From assembly GCF_019711195.1 (NCBI RefSeq), contig NZ_CP081299.1:5304501-5368500 (forward strand): a stretch of 64,000 nucleotides of DNA, in the 5' to 3' direction. This DNA comes from Dyadobacter sp. NIV53. GTDB lineage: Bacteria; Bacteroidota; Bacteroidia; Cytophagales; Spirosomataceae. Position 1 is the stretch's first letter. Every line of letters starts with the position of its first letter. Position numbers and translations under genes: made by a program. Below the pieces are notes generated by a model. It was given only the letters and a program-made list of their open reading frames with translations. It had not been told where the DNA came from and did no database searches. Below are positions 36,997 to 46,202 of this stretch, one piece after another.

Positions 36997-37743
36997 ATGA
37001 TTAATTTTTTACCGACATCAAATGAACCCGGAATTATGACGAAACTTAAAAGCGATTGGCTGACCGAAGGAGTTTTTGATTTTGAATATAAGAAATATGT
37101 CCTCCTGGCATATCTGCAACACATTGACAGCCAGTTTACAGCCAACAGGCTATACCCTCATCTACAAGAGCTGAAATTGCATTTTGATACCTGTGTGGAT
37201 ATTCAGGCTAATAAAAATGCAATAAAAAATTTCTTTCCAAAAAACGTAACCGGCATTGATAAAAATACCTGGAATCTCATATATGAAGATACTTACAAGG
37301 AAGATGCCTATTTGTCTGAACTAAACTATATTCTGGATTTTGCCATTCCTCATTTTTCGAAAACATTAACCGAAGGATCTGAACTTTTAACTGAAGTAGG
37401 AGGGAACATTACCATTTCGCCGGTAGGAATTGTTCCGTTACGAATTGAAGAAGGATATTTGTTTTTTGTACATACGTTTGAACGGATGGTCACTATATAT
37501 CAATATCAGCTTGCACTTTATAATGAATTGAGAGAGAGGTACCTTAAAACTATATTCATTGATTCAGTAAGATTTGGGATTGGTAATACTGTTGCGCAGA
37601 TTAAAATGGATCTTACCAGAAAAAACAAATCTCTACCAAATCCTGCAACTTATGTCGTAGAATCAAAGTATGATTATCCGTTGCATGAAACACTGTTACC
37701 GGTTGTTCAGCGACTCATGGTAAAACAAATGAATGTTACTTAG
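36997..37743 (+). CDS. conserved hypothetical protein
   Basis: 248 residues, no signal peptide, no membrane helix, no family I can name. It is divergent from groES, with about 200 bases between. The composition is that of a soluble, mostly helical protein with many Tyr and Leu (DFEYKKYVLLAYLQHIDSQF). The ATG at 36997 is used; an ATG at 37036 (MTKLKSDWL) is a possible alternative. It ends at a long hairpin shared with secG. It may belong to the chaperonin neighbourhood in related genomes, but no function follows from sequence. Confidence 0.65.
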   Translation: MINFLPTSNEPGIMTKLKSDWLTEGVFDFEYKKYVLLAYLQHIDSQFTANRLYPHLQELKLHFDTCVDIQANKNAIKNFFPKNVTGIDKNTWNLIYEDTYKEDAYLSELNYILDFAIPHFSKTLTEGSELLTEVGGNITISPVGIVPLRIEEGYLFFVHTFERMVTIYQYQLALYNELRERYLKTIFIDSVRFGIGNTVAQIKMDLTRKNKSLPNPATYVVESKYDYPLHETLLPVVQRLMVKQMNVT

Positions 37744-37790
37744 AATAACCAACTACCAAAATATCATTTGCTTAAACGTAGGTGATAAAC

Positions 37791-37843
37791 CAAAAAAAGC
37801 AACTGATACTGACATTTAATCTGTCAATATCAGCTGCTTTTTA
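37791..37843. terminator. bidirectional terminator of secG and the hypothetical gene
   Basis: The arms AAAAGCAACTGATACTGACA and TGTCAATATCAGCTGCTTTT pair with two wobbles and have A and T runs outside. This is one of the longest stems in the window. Confidence 0.88.
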
Positions 37844-37857
37844 AAAGGAGATCTATT

Positions 37858-38238
37858 TTATTTTGCAGTATCAGCTGCAGGTGCAGTTGTTGCCGGTTTG
37901 GTTGCTGCCGGAGCAGTTGAACCCGGAGCCGGAGCAATATTTCCACCTGGAACTACTGTATTTTGCGCTTTATCAATATTTACACTTCTGATTCCACCAC
38001 CGTCGTTACCCGTGCCAACCACGATATAAGAAGCCAATGAGACCAATATAACCGCACTTGCAAGTCCCCAGGTAATTTGTTCAAGCAAATCAGTCGTCTT
38101 TTTTACTCCAAACATTTGACTAGTACCAGCACCACTGAATTCGCTGGATAATCCGCCACCTTTTGAGTTTTGAATCAATACTACCAAAATTAACAATACC
38201 GCGATAATCGCAATCAGAATAATTAAGCCCAAATACAT
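37858..38238 (-). CDS. secG: preprotein translocase subunit SecG
   Basis: 126-residue inner-membrane subunit of the SecYEG channel. The first helix is YLGLIILIAIIAVLLILVVL, followed by the family motif QNSKGGGLSSEFSGAG, an FGVKKTTDLLE loop and a second helix ITWGLASAVILVSLASYIV. The last 45 residues are an Ala/Pro/Thr-rich tail, common in Bacteroidota SecG. It lies in a minus-strand run with lptE and an activator upstream and groES-groL beyond the divergent hypothetical gene. Confidence 0.93.
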   Translation of the reverse strand: MYLGLIILIAIIAVLLILVVLIQNSKGGGLSSEFSGAGTSQMFGVKKTTDLLEQITWGLASAVILVSLASYIVVGTGNDGGGIRSVNIDKAQNTVVPGGNIAPAPGSTAPAATKPATTAPAADTAK

Positions 38239-38295
38239 GCCTTAAACAATTATTGAATGAATGAATGTGTGAATTTTCTATAAAGGATAAAAAAT

Positions 38296-38955
38296 TTATT
38301 TACCTGAATGATATAATTCACTTAATTTTTTCGCAAAGTAATTCCTTTTTTCCGGATTTTTCAAGATCAATTTTTGATAAACATCAATTGCCTTCTCAAT
38401 TTTTCCCTGACGGAGTAAAATCCGGGCAAATGCTTCTGTTTCAATTGCTCCTGTACCAGACTGGGCAACGCGCCCATTCACATCCACATTAACGGGCTCA
38501 ATATTGCTTTCCTGGCGGCTGATCCTGGGATTTTTTTTCATAAATCCTTCAATGATCAGCTGTTGTCTTTTTTGCTCTTCTGTTTTTTGTGATGGTAAAA
38601 GAGCCCCTTCCAGTATTACCTGATCGATAAGGATATCTTCCTCTTTTTCCAGGTCAGGCTGATCTTTGGCGATAGCAATTTCCTTTGTATTAACTGATGC
38701 GTCATATCTTTCGTTGTTACTTTCCACAAGATGCTGTAATGCAATCCTGCTCAATGCATAAGTTGCTGCAAGAGGTTTGGCTTTTTCCAGTTCTTCCGTT
38801 CCTGTCAAGCTGGATGCTTTTGCTAATAAAGAATAAGAAATCTGACAATATGGAAATGCCTTGATTGTAGCTTCAAGTTGTGGAATTAAATCGGTATTAA
38901 GTTCATTTGGATGCTTTACCAAATTGCTGAACGTATCTCTATCAACCATCGCCAT
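38296..38955 (-). CDS. conserved protein with C-terminal TPR-like helices
   Basis: 219 residues, no signal peptide. The N-terminal 80 residues are helical (PYCQISYSLLAKASSL). The middle is charged and probably disordered. The last 45 residues look like one TPR unit (AFARILLRQGKIEKAIDVYQ). Two start codons are possible (MAM); the first at 38955 is used. It lies between lptE (59 bases) and secG (57 bases) on the same strand and is likely co-transcribed. Its role is unknown; the setting suggests envelope biogenesis. Confidence 0.72.
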   Translation of the reverse strand: MAMVDRDTFSNLVKHPNELNTDLIPQLEATIKAFPYCQISYSLLAKASSLTGTEELEKAKPLAATYALSRIALQHLVESNNERYDASVNTKEIAIAKDQPDLEKEEDILIDQVILEGALLPSQKTEEQKRQQLIIEGFMKKNPRISRQESNIEPVNVDVNGRVAQSGTGAIETEAFARILLRQGKIEKAIDVYQKLILKNPEKRNYFAKKLSELYHSGK

Positions 38956-39014
38956 AAAACGCTCCTGATATAAATTTGAAATAAAAAGATAAATTTAGAT
39001 AAAATGAACCGCTC

Positions 39015-39593
39015 TCACCAGTCCGCAGCGGATTTATTGAATATTTGCTGCACTAAATTGTCCTGAATTGTTGGAAGTAATCTGGCTTCATTCTGATTTA
39101 AGGTCTGGGCCTGAGGGAAATCCGCGTAGTAAGTAAACGACTGGTCAAAGTTCTTGGTTTCGTCCTTAGCATTTGTAAAACGAATCTGAACTGTAACATT
39201 CAGACGGTTAAGTCCCGCCTGGTCATTTGCCGTGGGTGCAGCTGCCAGTACATCGTATCCTGTTATAGAGCCTTCTATAATCAGGTCACCGCCACTTGGC
39301 AAAATAGTCAGATTGGTGTTTTTCTGAAAATATTCTTTTAGCTTTTCTGTTAATTGCTGAGGCAGGTTTGTTGGTCCGCCCGCTGTACCCATTGTAAGGT
39401 TTATAACTGAAAAAGTTTTAAGATCAGGAGATAAGTTGGTTCCGCTGAACGAATAAACTCCGCAGCCGGAAATGAAAAATGACGAATTAAGAATAAAGAA
39501 TAACAGTATTACCCTATTTTTTATAGAGAGAATACCTGCTTTTTTTAAACTGCTTTTTATTGGAAAACGCATTTTAGACGATTCATTTTTCAT
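39015..39593 (-). CDS. lptE: LptE-family lipoprotein
   Basis: 192 residues from the ATG at 39593. A long basic N-terminal region precedes a lipoprotein signal (LLFFILNSSFFISGC, lipid Cys C44), then the LptE-like domain: GVYSFSGTNLSPDLKTFSV, LTEKLKEYFQKNTNLTIL and GDLIIEGSITGYDV. LptE plugs the LptD barrel that inserts LPS in the outer membrane. It starts seven bases after the stop of the sigma-54 activator, so the two are translated from one transcript. A shorter start at 39572 is possible. Confidence 0.85.
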   Translation of the reverse strand: MKNESSKMRFPIKSSLKKAGILSIKNRVILLFFILNSSFFISGCGVYSFSGTNLSPDLKTFSVINLTMGTAGGPTNLPQQLTEKLKEYFQKNTNLTILPSGGDLIIEGSITGYDVLAAAPTANDQAGLNRLNVTVQIRFTNAKDETKNFDQSFTYYADFPQAQTLNQNEARLLPTIQDNLVQQIFNKSAADW

Positions 39594-39600
39594 AATAATA

Positions 39601-40896
39601 CTATTCTTCAATATCGTATTGCTTGATCTTGCGGTATAACGTACGCTCCGAAATCCCTAATGCGCTTGCTGCATATTTTCGTTTGTTATTATTTTTACGC
39701 AAAGCTTTTATGATCATTTCCTTCTCTTTGTCTTCCAATGAAAGCGATTCTTCTTCTGCTGTAACGTGCACAACGTCTTCTATTTCACTGCGTTCGTCCG
39801 AATATCTGTCCAGATCTACATTTCGTTGAGGATAAGGGCTTAATAATCTTGAAGGTTCGATAGTTGGTGTGGTAACAACCGGATCATTGTTATTCAGGGA
39901 GCTGAACAGTTCCTGATGGTCTTTTAATATTTCACCACCATATTTTTCATTTTCCAGTACATTCAATACAAGTTTTTTTAGTTCAGTCACATCTCTGCGC
40001 ATGTCAAAAAGTACCTTGTATAGCAATTCCCTTTCCGAAAATGAGTTGGAAGGATCGTCCAGGCTCCGAACCGGAACCAGCGCTTTACGGCTTGATGGCT
40101 GGATCGGATTAAGATATATATTTAAAGTTTCGGCGGTAATTGGCAGCTCTTTATCCGTTTCCAGAATAGTAATCTGCTCTGCTATATTTTTGAGCTGACG
40201 TATGTTACCTGGAAATGCGTATTGAGATAACAAATTACGTGCGTCTGCATCAAGCCTGACTGGTTTTGTCCGGTAACGTTCTGAAAAATCATTGGTAAAT
40301 TTCCGGAAAAGCAACAGTACATCCTCGCCACGGTCACGAAGCGGTGGTACATAAATCGGAACAGTATTGAGCCTATAATACAGATCTTCCCTGAACTTGC
40401 CGTTATTTACAGCTTCCAGCAGATTAACATTGGTCGCAGCAACTACACGCACATTCGTTTTCATTACTTTGGATGATCCAACCCGGATATATTCGCCGTT
40501 TTCAAGCACACGGAGCAAACGGGATTGTGTACCCAATGGCATTTCACCTACTTCATCCAAAAATATAGTGCCTCCGTTGGTTGTTTCAAAATATCCTTTT
40601 CTGGAATCCAAAGCACCCGTAAATGCTCCTTTTTCGTGCCCGAAAAGTTCAGAATCAATGGTTCCTTCAGGAATAGCGCCACAATTGATCGCAATAAAAG
40701 GCCCGTGCTTCCTTGAGCTGATGCTATGTATAATTTTTGAAAAGGATTCTTTACCACTTCCGCTTTCCCCTGTAATCAGTACAGTAAGGTCAGTTGCCGC
40801 TACCTGAATGGCCACATTAATGGCATGGTTCAGTACCGGTGAAGTACCAATAATTCCGAATCTGTTCTTTACAGCTTGTATTTCAGATGAATTCAT
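39601..40896 (-). CDS. sigma-54 activator without receiver domain
   Basis: 431 residues that begin almost directly with the AAA+ domain (FGIIGTSPVLNHAI). Walker A is GESGSGKE, the sigma-54 contact loop is an intact GAFTGA, Walker B is GTIFLDEV, and the arginine-finger region is FREDLYYRLN. A variable linker follows, then a Fis-type helix-turn-helix at the end (NKRKYAASALGISERTLYRKIK). Having no sensor domain, it resembles PspF and may be constitutive or controlled by a binding partner. It is next to lptE and in one cluster with secG and groES-groL, whose promoter looks sigma-54 dependent. A GCGGTTGGC-type repeat sits just upstream of its start. Confidence 0.93.
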   Translation of the reverse strand: MNSSEIQAVKNRFGIIGTSPVLNHAINVAIQVAATDLTVLITGESGSGKESFSKIIHSISSRKHGPFIAINCGAIPEGTIDSELFGHEKGAFTGALDSRKGYFETTNGGTIFLDEVGEMPLGTQSRLLRVLENGEYIRVGSSKVMKTNVRVVAATNVNLLEAVNNGKFREDLYYRLNTVPIYVPPLRDRGEDVLLLFRKFTNDFSERYRTKPVRLDADARNLLSQYAFPGNIRQLKNIAEQITILETDKELPITAETLNIYLNPIQPSSRKALVPVRSLDDPSNSFSERELLYKVLFDMRRDVTELKKLVLNVLENEKYGGEILKDHQELFSSLNNNDPVVTTPTIEPSRLLSPYPQRNVDLDRYSDERSEIEDVVHVTAEEESLSLEDKEKEMIIKALRKNNNKRKYAASALGISERTLYRKIKQYDIEE

Positions 40897-40903
40897 TAAA
40901 ATA

Positions 40904-40948
40904 GCGGTTGGCTGTTAGCACAGTCGGCCGCTGCCGTTGGCTATTAGC
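40904..40948. repeat. two direct copies of a 16-base repeat
   Basis: GCGGTTGGCTGTTAGC at 40904-40919 and GCCGTTGGCTATTAGC at 40933-40948 match at 14 of 16 positions, 29 bases apart. They lie 7-52 bases upstream of the activator start codon. A related element precedes the phosphorylase gene at 605-638. Confidence 0.55.
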
Positions 40949-41004
40949 TTTTGATATTGATTTAATGCAGTAAACAATCAGGATACCGCATGTCGATGAA
41001 TGGG

Positions 41005-42474
41005 TTAATATTGCATCACTTCTGCACAGGCTTTACCTCTTAAAGTAGCCGACGTACTTTCAGTGATCAGAACATCCACATAATCTCCTTTTTTGAAATT
41101 TTCACGAGGGAAAATAACTACTTTATTCTGATCGCTGCGTCCTGAAAAATCGTCCTGGGAGCGCTTCGATGTTCCTTCAACTAATACTTTTTGAATAGTG
41201 CCTATCAGTTTCCGGTTACGCTCTGAGGAAATGCGTTGCTGGACTTCAATAATTTCGGCAAGACGGCGCTGTTTTACTTCAGCTGAAATATCGTCTTTGA
41301 ATTTTTTTGCAGCTGGTGTTCCGGGCCGTTCTGAATAGGCAAACATATAGCCAAAATCAAAACGAACATATTCCAGCAGAGAAAGTGAATCCTGGTGCTC
41401 TTCTTCTGTTTCTGTACAGAATCCAGCTATCATATCGTGTGAAATACCACATTCATCACCAAGAATTCTGCGGATACTATCGATTCGTTCCAGATACCAT
41501 TCACGTGTATAAGTACGGTTCATGATTTCTAATACCCGGCTGTTTCCGCTTTGTGCTGGCAAATGGATGTATTTACAGATATTGTCATACTTTTTGATGG
41601 TATACAATACTTCATCTGTTATATCTTTTGGATGCGAAGTACTGAAACGTACCCGAAGATCAGGGCTGATCAGTGCCACCATTTCCAGTAGTTTTGCAAA
41701 ATTGATTTGTACTTGCAGTTTCAGGATTTCCGTATAAGTCACCGTTAGGCCCGCTCCATTTGTAACTATCAACATTTTGCCCCAATAGTGTAACTTCTTT
41801 ATAACCTTGGGCAAACAAATCCTGTGCTTCTTTCAGAATGGAATAAGGATCACGGCTTCTTTCTCTGCCCCGGGTATAAGGTACTACGCAGAAACTGCAC
41901 ATATTATCACAGCCGCGCATGATAGAGATAAGTGCAGTAATCCCATTGGAATTCAACCTGACCGGAGAAATGTCTGCGTAAGTTTCCTCTCTTGACAAGA
42001 AAACATTCACACCTTTCTGCCCTGTTTCTGCTTCTTCTACCAAACGCGGAAGATCACGATATGCATCGGGCCCTGTCACGATGTCTACCATTTTCTCTTC
42101 TTCCAGCAACTTGGCTTTCAACCGTTCTGCCATACATCCCAGTACGCCAATGAGCATTCCGGGTTTCTTTTTTTGTAAACGTTCAGTTGTTTGAGCCTTG
42201 TTCTTACCCGTTGTTCAGCATTATCTCGTATGGCGCAGGTATTAAGAAAAATCAGATCGGCATTTTCAGCATCAGAAGTAGTAACAAAACCAGCGTTGCG
42301 CATTACGGACGCTACAATTTCACTGTCCGCGAAGTTCATCTGACAGCCATAGCTTTCTATAAAAAGTCTTTTTTTATCGGATACGGGCTCATTTTCAGAA
42401 ACATGTACTGTTTCACATGCTTCTTTATCTGATTGCGTTAATATTTTTAATGTAGTGGCAATTCTATGCTCCAT
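41005..42474 (-). CDS. miaB: tRNA methylthiotransferase MiaB, two compensating frameshifts
   Basis: Radical-SAM enzyme that makes 2-methylthio-N6-isopentenyladenosine at position 37 of tRNAs. Repaired length is 489 residues. The UPF0004 domain has FIESYGCQMNFADSE (C44) and NTCAIRDNAEQR. The radical-SAM cluster motif is RGCDNMCSFC. The TRAM domain ends the protein (GDYVDVLITESTSATLRG). Break one is a missing A in the 7-A run (coding strand) at 42168-42174; repair gives VYKKKKPGMLIGVLGCMAE. Break two is an extra T at about 41698-41701; repair gives STNQFAKLLEMVAL. The two cancel in length. The promoter is seen at 42560. Confidence 0.94.
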
Positions 42475-42559
42475 TTGTTGAGGATACTGAATTTGATTTA
42501 AACGTATGGCATTGTTAGAACCATAGCTTTGGCATTATTTATACCAGATTTGAAAAATG

Positions 42560-42567
42560 CAAAGGTA
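42560..42567 (-). promoter_or_regulatory. Bacteroidota -7 element of miaB
   Basis: Minus-strand TACCTTTG, a perfect match to TAnnTTTG, with a TTTG 22 bases further upstream as a possible -33 element. It gives a leader of about 80 bases. Confidence 0.7.
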
Positions 42568-42660
42568 CGAAGAAATCTGGAAAAACTGACAAACTGTCAT
42601 AGCGCAAGTTCCCCGTTTTAAGAAGAATTAAGAAAGAAACAAAGGAAAGCCAATCAGGAA

Positions 42661-42835
42661 CAAAGCCAGAAAGACTTTAATACCTCAGCCCGATTCGTCT
42701 TCCTGGGAAAACCAAAGAACCAGTTAGCCTGAAAGGCTCTGATACCTCAGCCCTGAGCATCGCTCTGGGAAAACCAAAGAACCAGTTAGCCTGAAAGGCT
42801 CTGATAACTCAACCCGGGGCATCGCCCTGGGAAAA
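42661..42835. repeat. tandem array of three 62-base palindromic repeats
   Basis: The units start at 42661, 42723 and 42785. Each has an AGCCTGAAAGGCT-type small hairpin, a linker with CTGATA and CTCA, and a second hairpin such as CCCGGGGC-ATC-GCCCTGGG, then GGAAAACCAAAGAACCA. Units 2 and 3 are very similar; unit 1 is degenerate. The last unit ends at the repaired stop of tamL. A partial relative lies at 46119-46162. The form is that of REP/BIME-like dispersed repeats. Confidence 0.75.
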
Positions 42836-45317
42836 TTAAAATGGATATCCCACGCCCAGATTAACATTAAGAAAATTGGATTGATTGCGGTTAAATGGTT
42901 TACTGGAAGTCAAATTCATCCAGCACAAAGCGCTGATTTTTTTGCCTGGATGGATCAATAACCTTAATTCCGAAATCAAAACGCAGAATAAAAAAGGAAA
43001 GGTCATAACGAATGCCAAAACCAGAACCGATGGCGATATCCTTTAATATTTTGTTTGCTTTTAATTCCTGCATTTCATCTGTCGTGTGAATATTCCATAC
43101 ATTTCCAGCATCAATAAAAAATGCATAATTAATGTCTCCAAAGAAATCGGCCAGATGTCCTCTCCATTCTAAATTACCTTCAAGTAAAAATTCACCCGGA
43201 GCTTCTATGGAAAAATTATTGTCAGTAAGCTTTGGCGGAGAAGATCCCGGGCCCAATCGCCTTGGCAGCCAGGCTCTTAAACTGTTCGATCCTCCTGCGA
43301 AAAAATACTTTTCATAAGGCGGTACTTTATTATCACCGTAGCTGTAAATAGCACCACTGTTAATCCGGGCTACAAAAGATGACCTGCTTCCCGAGCGCCA
43401 ATAGCGACGAAAATCAGCATTCCAGCGCAGGTATTTATAAAATTGAAGATCTCCCTGTTTGTCCTGGAAAATATTTTTGATTAATTCTTTCTGGCCTGGA
43501 AATACGTTAAGCGACGTTCCGCCTGATTCCAGTGATAACCGGAAGTAACGTGCATCCTTCGGTGGCCCTGCAATAGGATTTGTATTATGAACGTAGGTGA
43601 AATTGATATCGGATACAAAAGATTTCAAAAAGCTGTTTTTTAAATTATTGCCCTGGAGATAAAGGTCTTCGAGCAATTCGCTGAATGCCGGAGCCAGCCT
43701 TGAAGTATTGAGTATATTAAGGTCTACCAGAGACAAATTATATAAGGTCGTATTGTTTGGCTGCCAGGAGTAGGTCATTGCGGCTTTTACGTTCGTTCTT
43801 GCGTATTCAGGCCGTTTTACAAAATTATATCCTAAACCTACCTGGGTACGCGGATTATAACCAGCCAATTTTCTCTGAAGCAGATTGCCCGGTACAAGAA
43901 GCCGTGGAAAAAGGAGGGAAGTATTAATTCCGATTTCTTCACTACGGTAAATCTGATCCGTACTGATAAAACCAGGAACCAGTTCAATACCGCCTCTGAT
44001 ATTGGTTTCAAAGTTTTCCAGACCGTTGAAAACATTCCGGATCTTATAGGAAAAATTGGCGAAAGGCCCCGGTGCGCCCTGTAACTGAATCACATTAAGT
44101 CCGACATCAGTGGAAAACTGGTATTTATCAAGTGGAATTGCCTTAAATGTGCCCTGAATCCCATGTCCGGTGGAATCCAGTTTATAGCTGTAATTGATAA
44201 ACCTGAACTGATCGGTCAGTGACAGTTGACGTTGTGTATCTCTTTCTTTTTGCTGACTGTAAAACTCTCCCGGCCTCACCTGGATTTTAGAATCAAGAAT
44301 ATAGGTTGAAAACTTTTTATCTGTAAATGAATAATTAATATTCTGGCGGGTAGTATTGCTCTTTTTAAACAAAGAATCGGGTACATCTGATGGTGGCATG
44401 ACATCAAAATTTACTGATGATATGGTGAAACGCTCAGGACTAGCTTTTCCGGAAGGAAGGTCTATTCTTACATTAACATCTACCAGTTTATACAAACTAT
44501 CTGTTTTAGGATTCGTAATGGTGTCATTTACTATGTATGTAACGTTTTGTCTTGAAAAGCCAAAATAGCCTTCGTTTCTGAGTAAAGTTTCGATTCTGAT
44601 CCGCTCATCTTCAAATGAATCACCATCGTACCTCTTTTTTGTGACCAGTATTCCATCTTTCTGGTGTTCTTTTAAAATACTGTCTGCCAGAATATTGTTG
44701 ACGGCATACCTGATATTGTTGAGTAAAGTAGGTCGATTTTCTTTAACCAGATACTGGACCCGGATCCTGTTAAATATGGTATCCGGCTTAAAATTCACTG
44801 TTGATTGAAAAAAACCATTGTTATACAGGTATTTCTGCATTTTCTCTGCATTTTTTTCAACATCGCTTAAATTGAAATAAACCGGTTCTTCACCTAAAAT
44901 GCGCATCCAAAAGTTGCCTTTTTCAGCTCTTGCCTGAGCGCGTTTCAGTTTTTTGGCATATCTGCGCTGTATTTTTTCAAGCTTTGCAGGTGAATTTTCG
45001 TGCAATCGTGATTCTTTCTGATAATTTTGTGTCACCTCAATGACTTTTCTTTGCTTTTCCTCCTTGTTGTAAAACAGTTGTCCGAAGCGGTAAAGACCAA
45101 CATAAGGGAAAATTGGCAGGCCTAAAAGGCGGCGATTGGGTTTTTGAGGAATTAAGGCATCTAATTCTGAATCGCTGATCTCGCGATTACCTTTCATAGA
45201 TGAATTACCAAGAAAATAGCTTTCGGATTGCAGAGTAGGTTTCCGGGCACAGGAAGCCAATCCTATAATAACCAGGAGCAAATAAGAACAATACGCAATC
45301 TTACACTTAATATTCAA
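42836..45317 (-). CDS. TamL-type BamA-superfamily outer-membrane lipoprotein, frameshift near 3' end
   Basis: Outer-membrane assembly factor of the Omp85 superfamily with a lipoprotein N-terminus (LLLVIIGLASC, C23), the arrangement called TamL in Bacteroidota. POTRA-like repeats span about residues 130-390 (NNGFFQSTVNFKP, LLRNEGYFGFSRQNV). The C-terminal 16-strand barrel has NSLRAWLPRRLGPG. The first frame stops at 42900 with ...LDEFDFQ. Removing one T from the coding-strand run at 42912-42914 continues as LTSSKPFNRNQSNFLNVNLG and ends GVGYPF, the terminal-Phe signature such barrels need, for 826 residues. The start is TTG at 45317, overlapping the divergent ATG by one base. Confidence 0.88.
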
Positions 45318-46084
45318 TGCTTTCTAAAAATCGTATAAAGTACATTAATTCACTGAAAATCAAGAAATTCAGGCAGCTTAATCAATCCTTTATTGTTGAG
45401 GGATATAAAAGTGTGCTTGAATTATTGAATTCAGATTTTACTGTTGAGCTTGTATTGGCCACTCAGGAGTTTCAGCAAAAATACTCAAGTATTTTAAGCC
45501 AGCATAAAACTCTTTTTGAAACTGTAACATTAACTGAATTACAGGGACTAGGTTCTTTTCAAACGAACGACTCCTGTCTGGCAGTAGCGAAAACGAAAGA
45601 AAATGATTTTTTGTGTGCTGAAAAGAATGAATATGCGCTTGTATTGGATGATATCAGCGATCCGGGAAATTTGGGAACGATCATACGGATTGCAGATTGG
45701 TATGGAATAAGAAAAATAATTTGCTCGGAAAATACTACTGATCTGTATAATCCCAAGGTGATATCAGCAAGCAAAGGCTCCTTTACAAGAATCAGCATGT
45801 ATTATACCAATTTATCTGAATTTCTTTCCAAAAATGCGAAAAGTGCTATGGTTGCCGGTGCGTTTCTTGGTGGAGAATCTTTGTATGAGTTTAAGTTTTC
45901 TGCTACCGGAGGATATATTGTAATGGGAAATGAATCCAATGGAGTTGGGGCGGAAACAGAATCATTCATCACACACCGGATTACCATACCGAGAGTTGGA
46001 GAAGCCGAATCATTAAATGTAGGAATCGCAACGGCTGTGATTCTGGATAATTTGAGGAGAGGGGAAAAAAGGTCAAATGGGTAA
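45317..46084 (+). CDS. TrmH/SpoU-family RNA methyltransferase
   Basis: 255 residues. An N-terminal substrate-binding domain (LNQSFIVEGYKSVLELL) precedes the SPOUT knot domain with motif 1 DPGNLGTIIRIADWYG, motif 2 GYIVMGNESNGVG and motif 3 ESLNVGIATAVILDNL. It 2'-O-methylates a ribose in rRNA or tRNA; the exact target is not clear from sequence. The start codon shares base 45317 with the divergent tamL start, so each gene's promoter must lie inside the other. A fragment of the 62-base repeat follows it. Confidence 0.9.
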   Translation: MLSKNRIKYINSLKIKKFRQLNQSFIVEGYKSVLELLNSDFTVELVLATQEFQQKYSSILSQHKTLFETVTLTELQGLGSFQTNDSCLAVAKTKENDFLCAEKNEYALVLDDISDPGNLGTIIRIADWYGIRKIICSENTTDLYNPKVISASKGSFTRISMYYTNLSEFLSKNAKSAMVAGAFLGGESLYEFKFSATGGYIVMGNESNGVGAETESFITHRITIPRVGEAESLNVGIATAVILDNLRRGEKRSNG

Positions 46085-46118
46085 AGGAGCAAGGGTGAAA
46101 GGAGGAACGGAAGGAGTG

Positions 46119-46162
46119 GCATTAGCCTGCTGATACCTAAGCCCGGGGTATTATACACTGGG
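46119..46162. repeat. partial copy of the palindromic repeat family
   Basis: TTAGCCTG-CTGATACCTAAGCCCGGGG and CACTGGGAA match the 62-base units at 42661-42835, with the central loop altered. It lies between the 3' ends of two convergent genes. Confidence 0.55.
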
Positions 46163-46202
46163 AACTCCATTATCACAACCAAAGGATATTACCTTAGGGG
46201 CC

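Noticed and set aside
42661..42835. A CRISPR array
   Set aside because: The units are contiguous 62-base palindromic repeats without variable spacers, and no cas gene is present.
42836..43018. A separate 60-residue gene
   Set aside because: Its second half is the natural continuation of TamL after a one-base shift, ending in the barrel signature GVGYPF.
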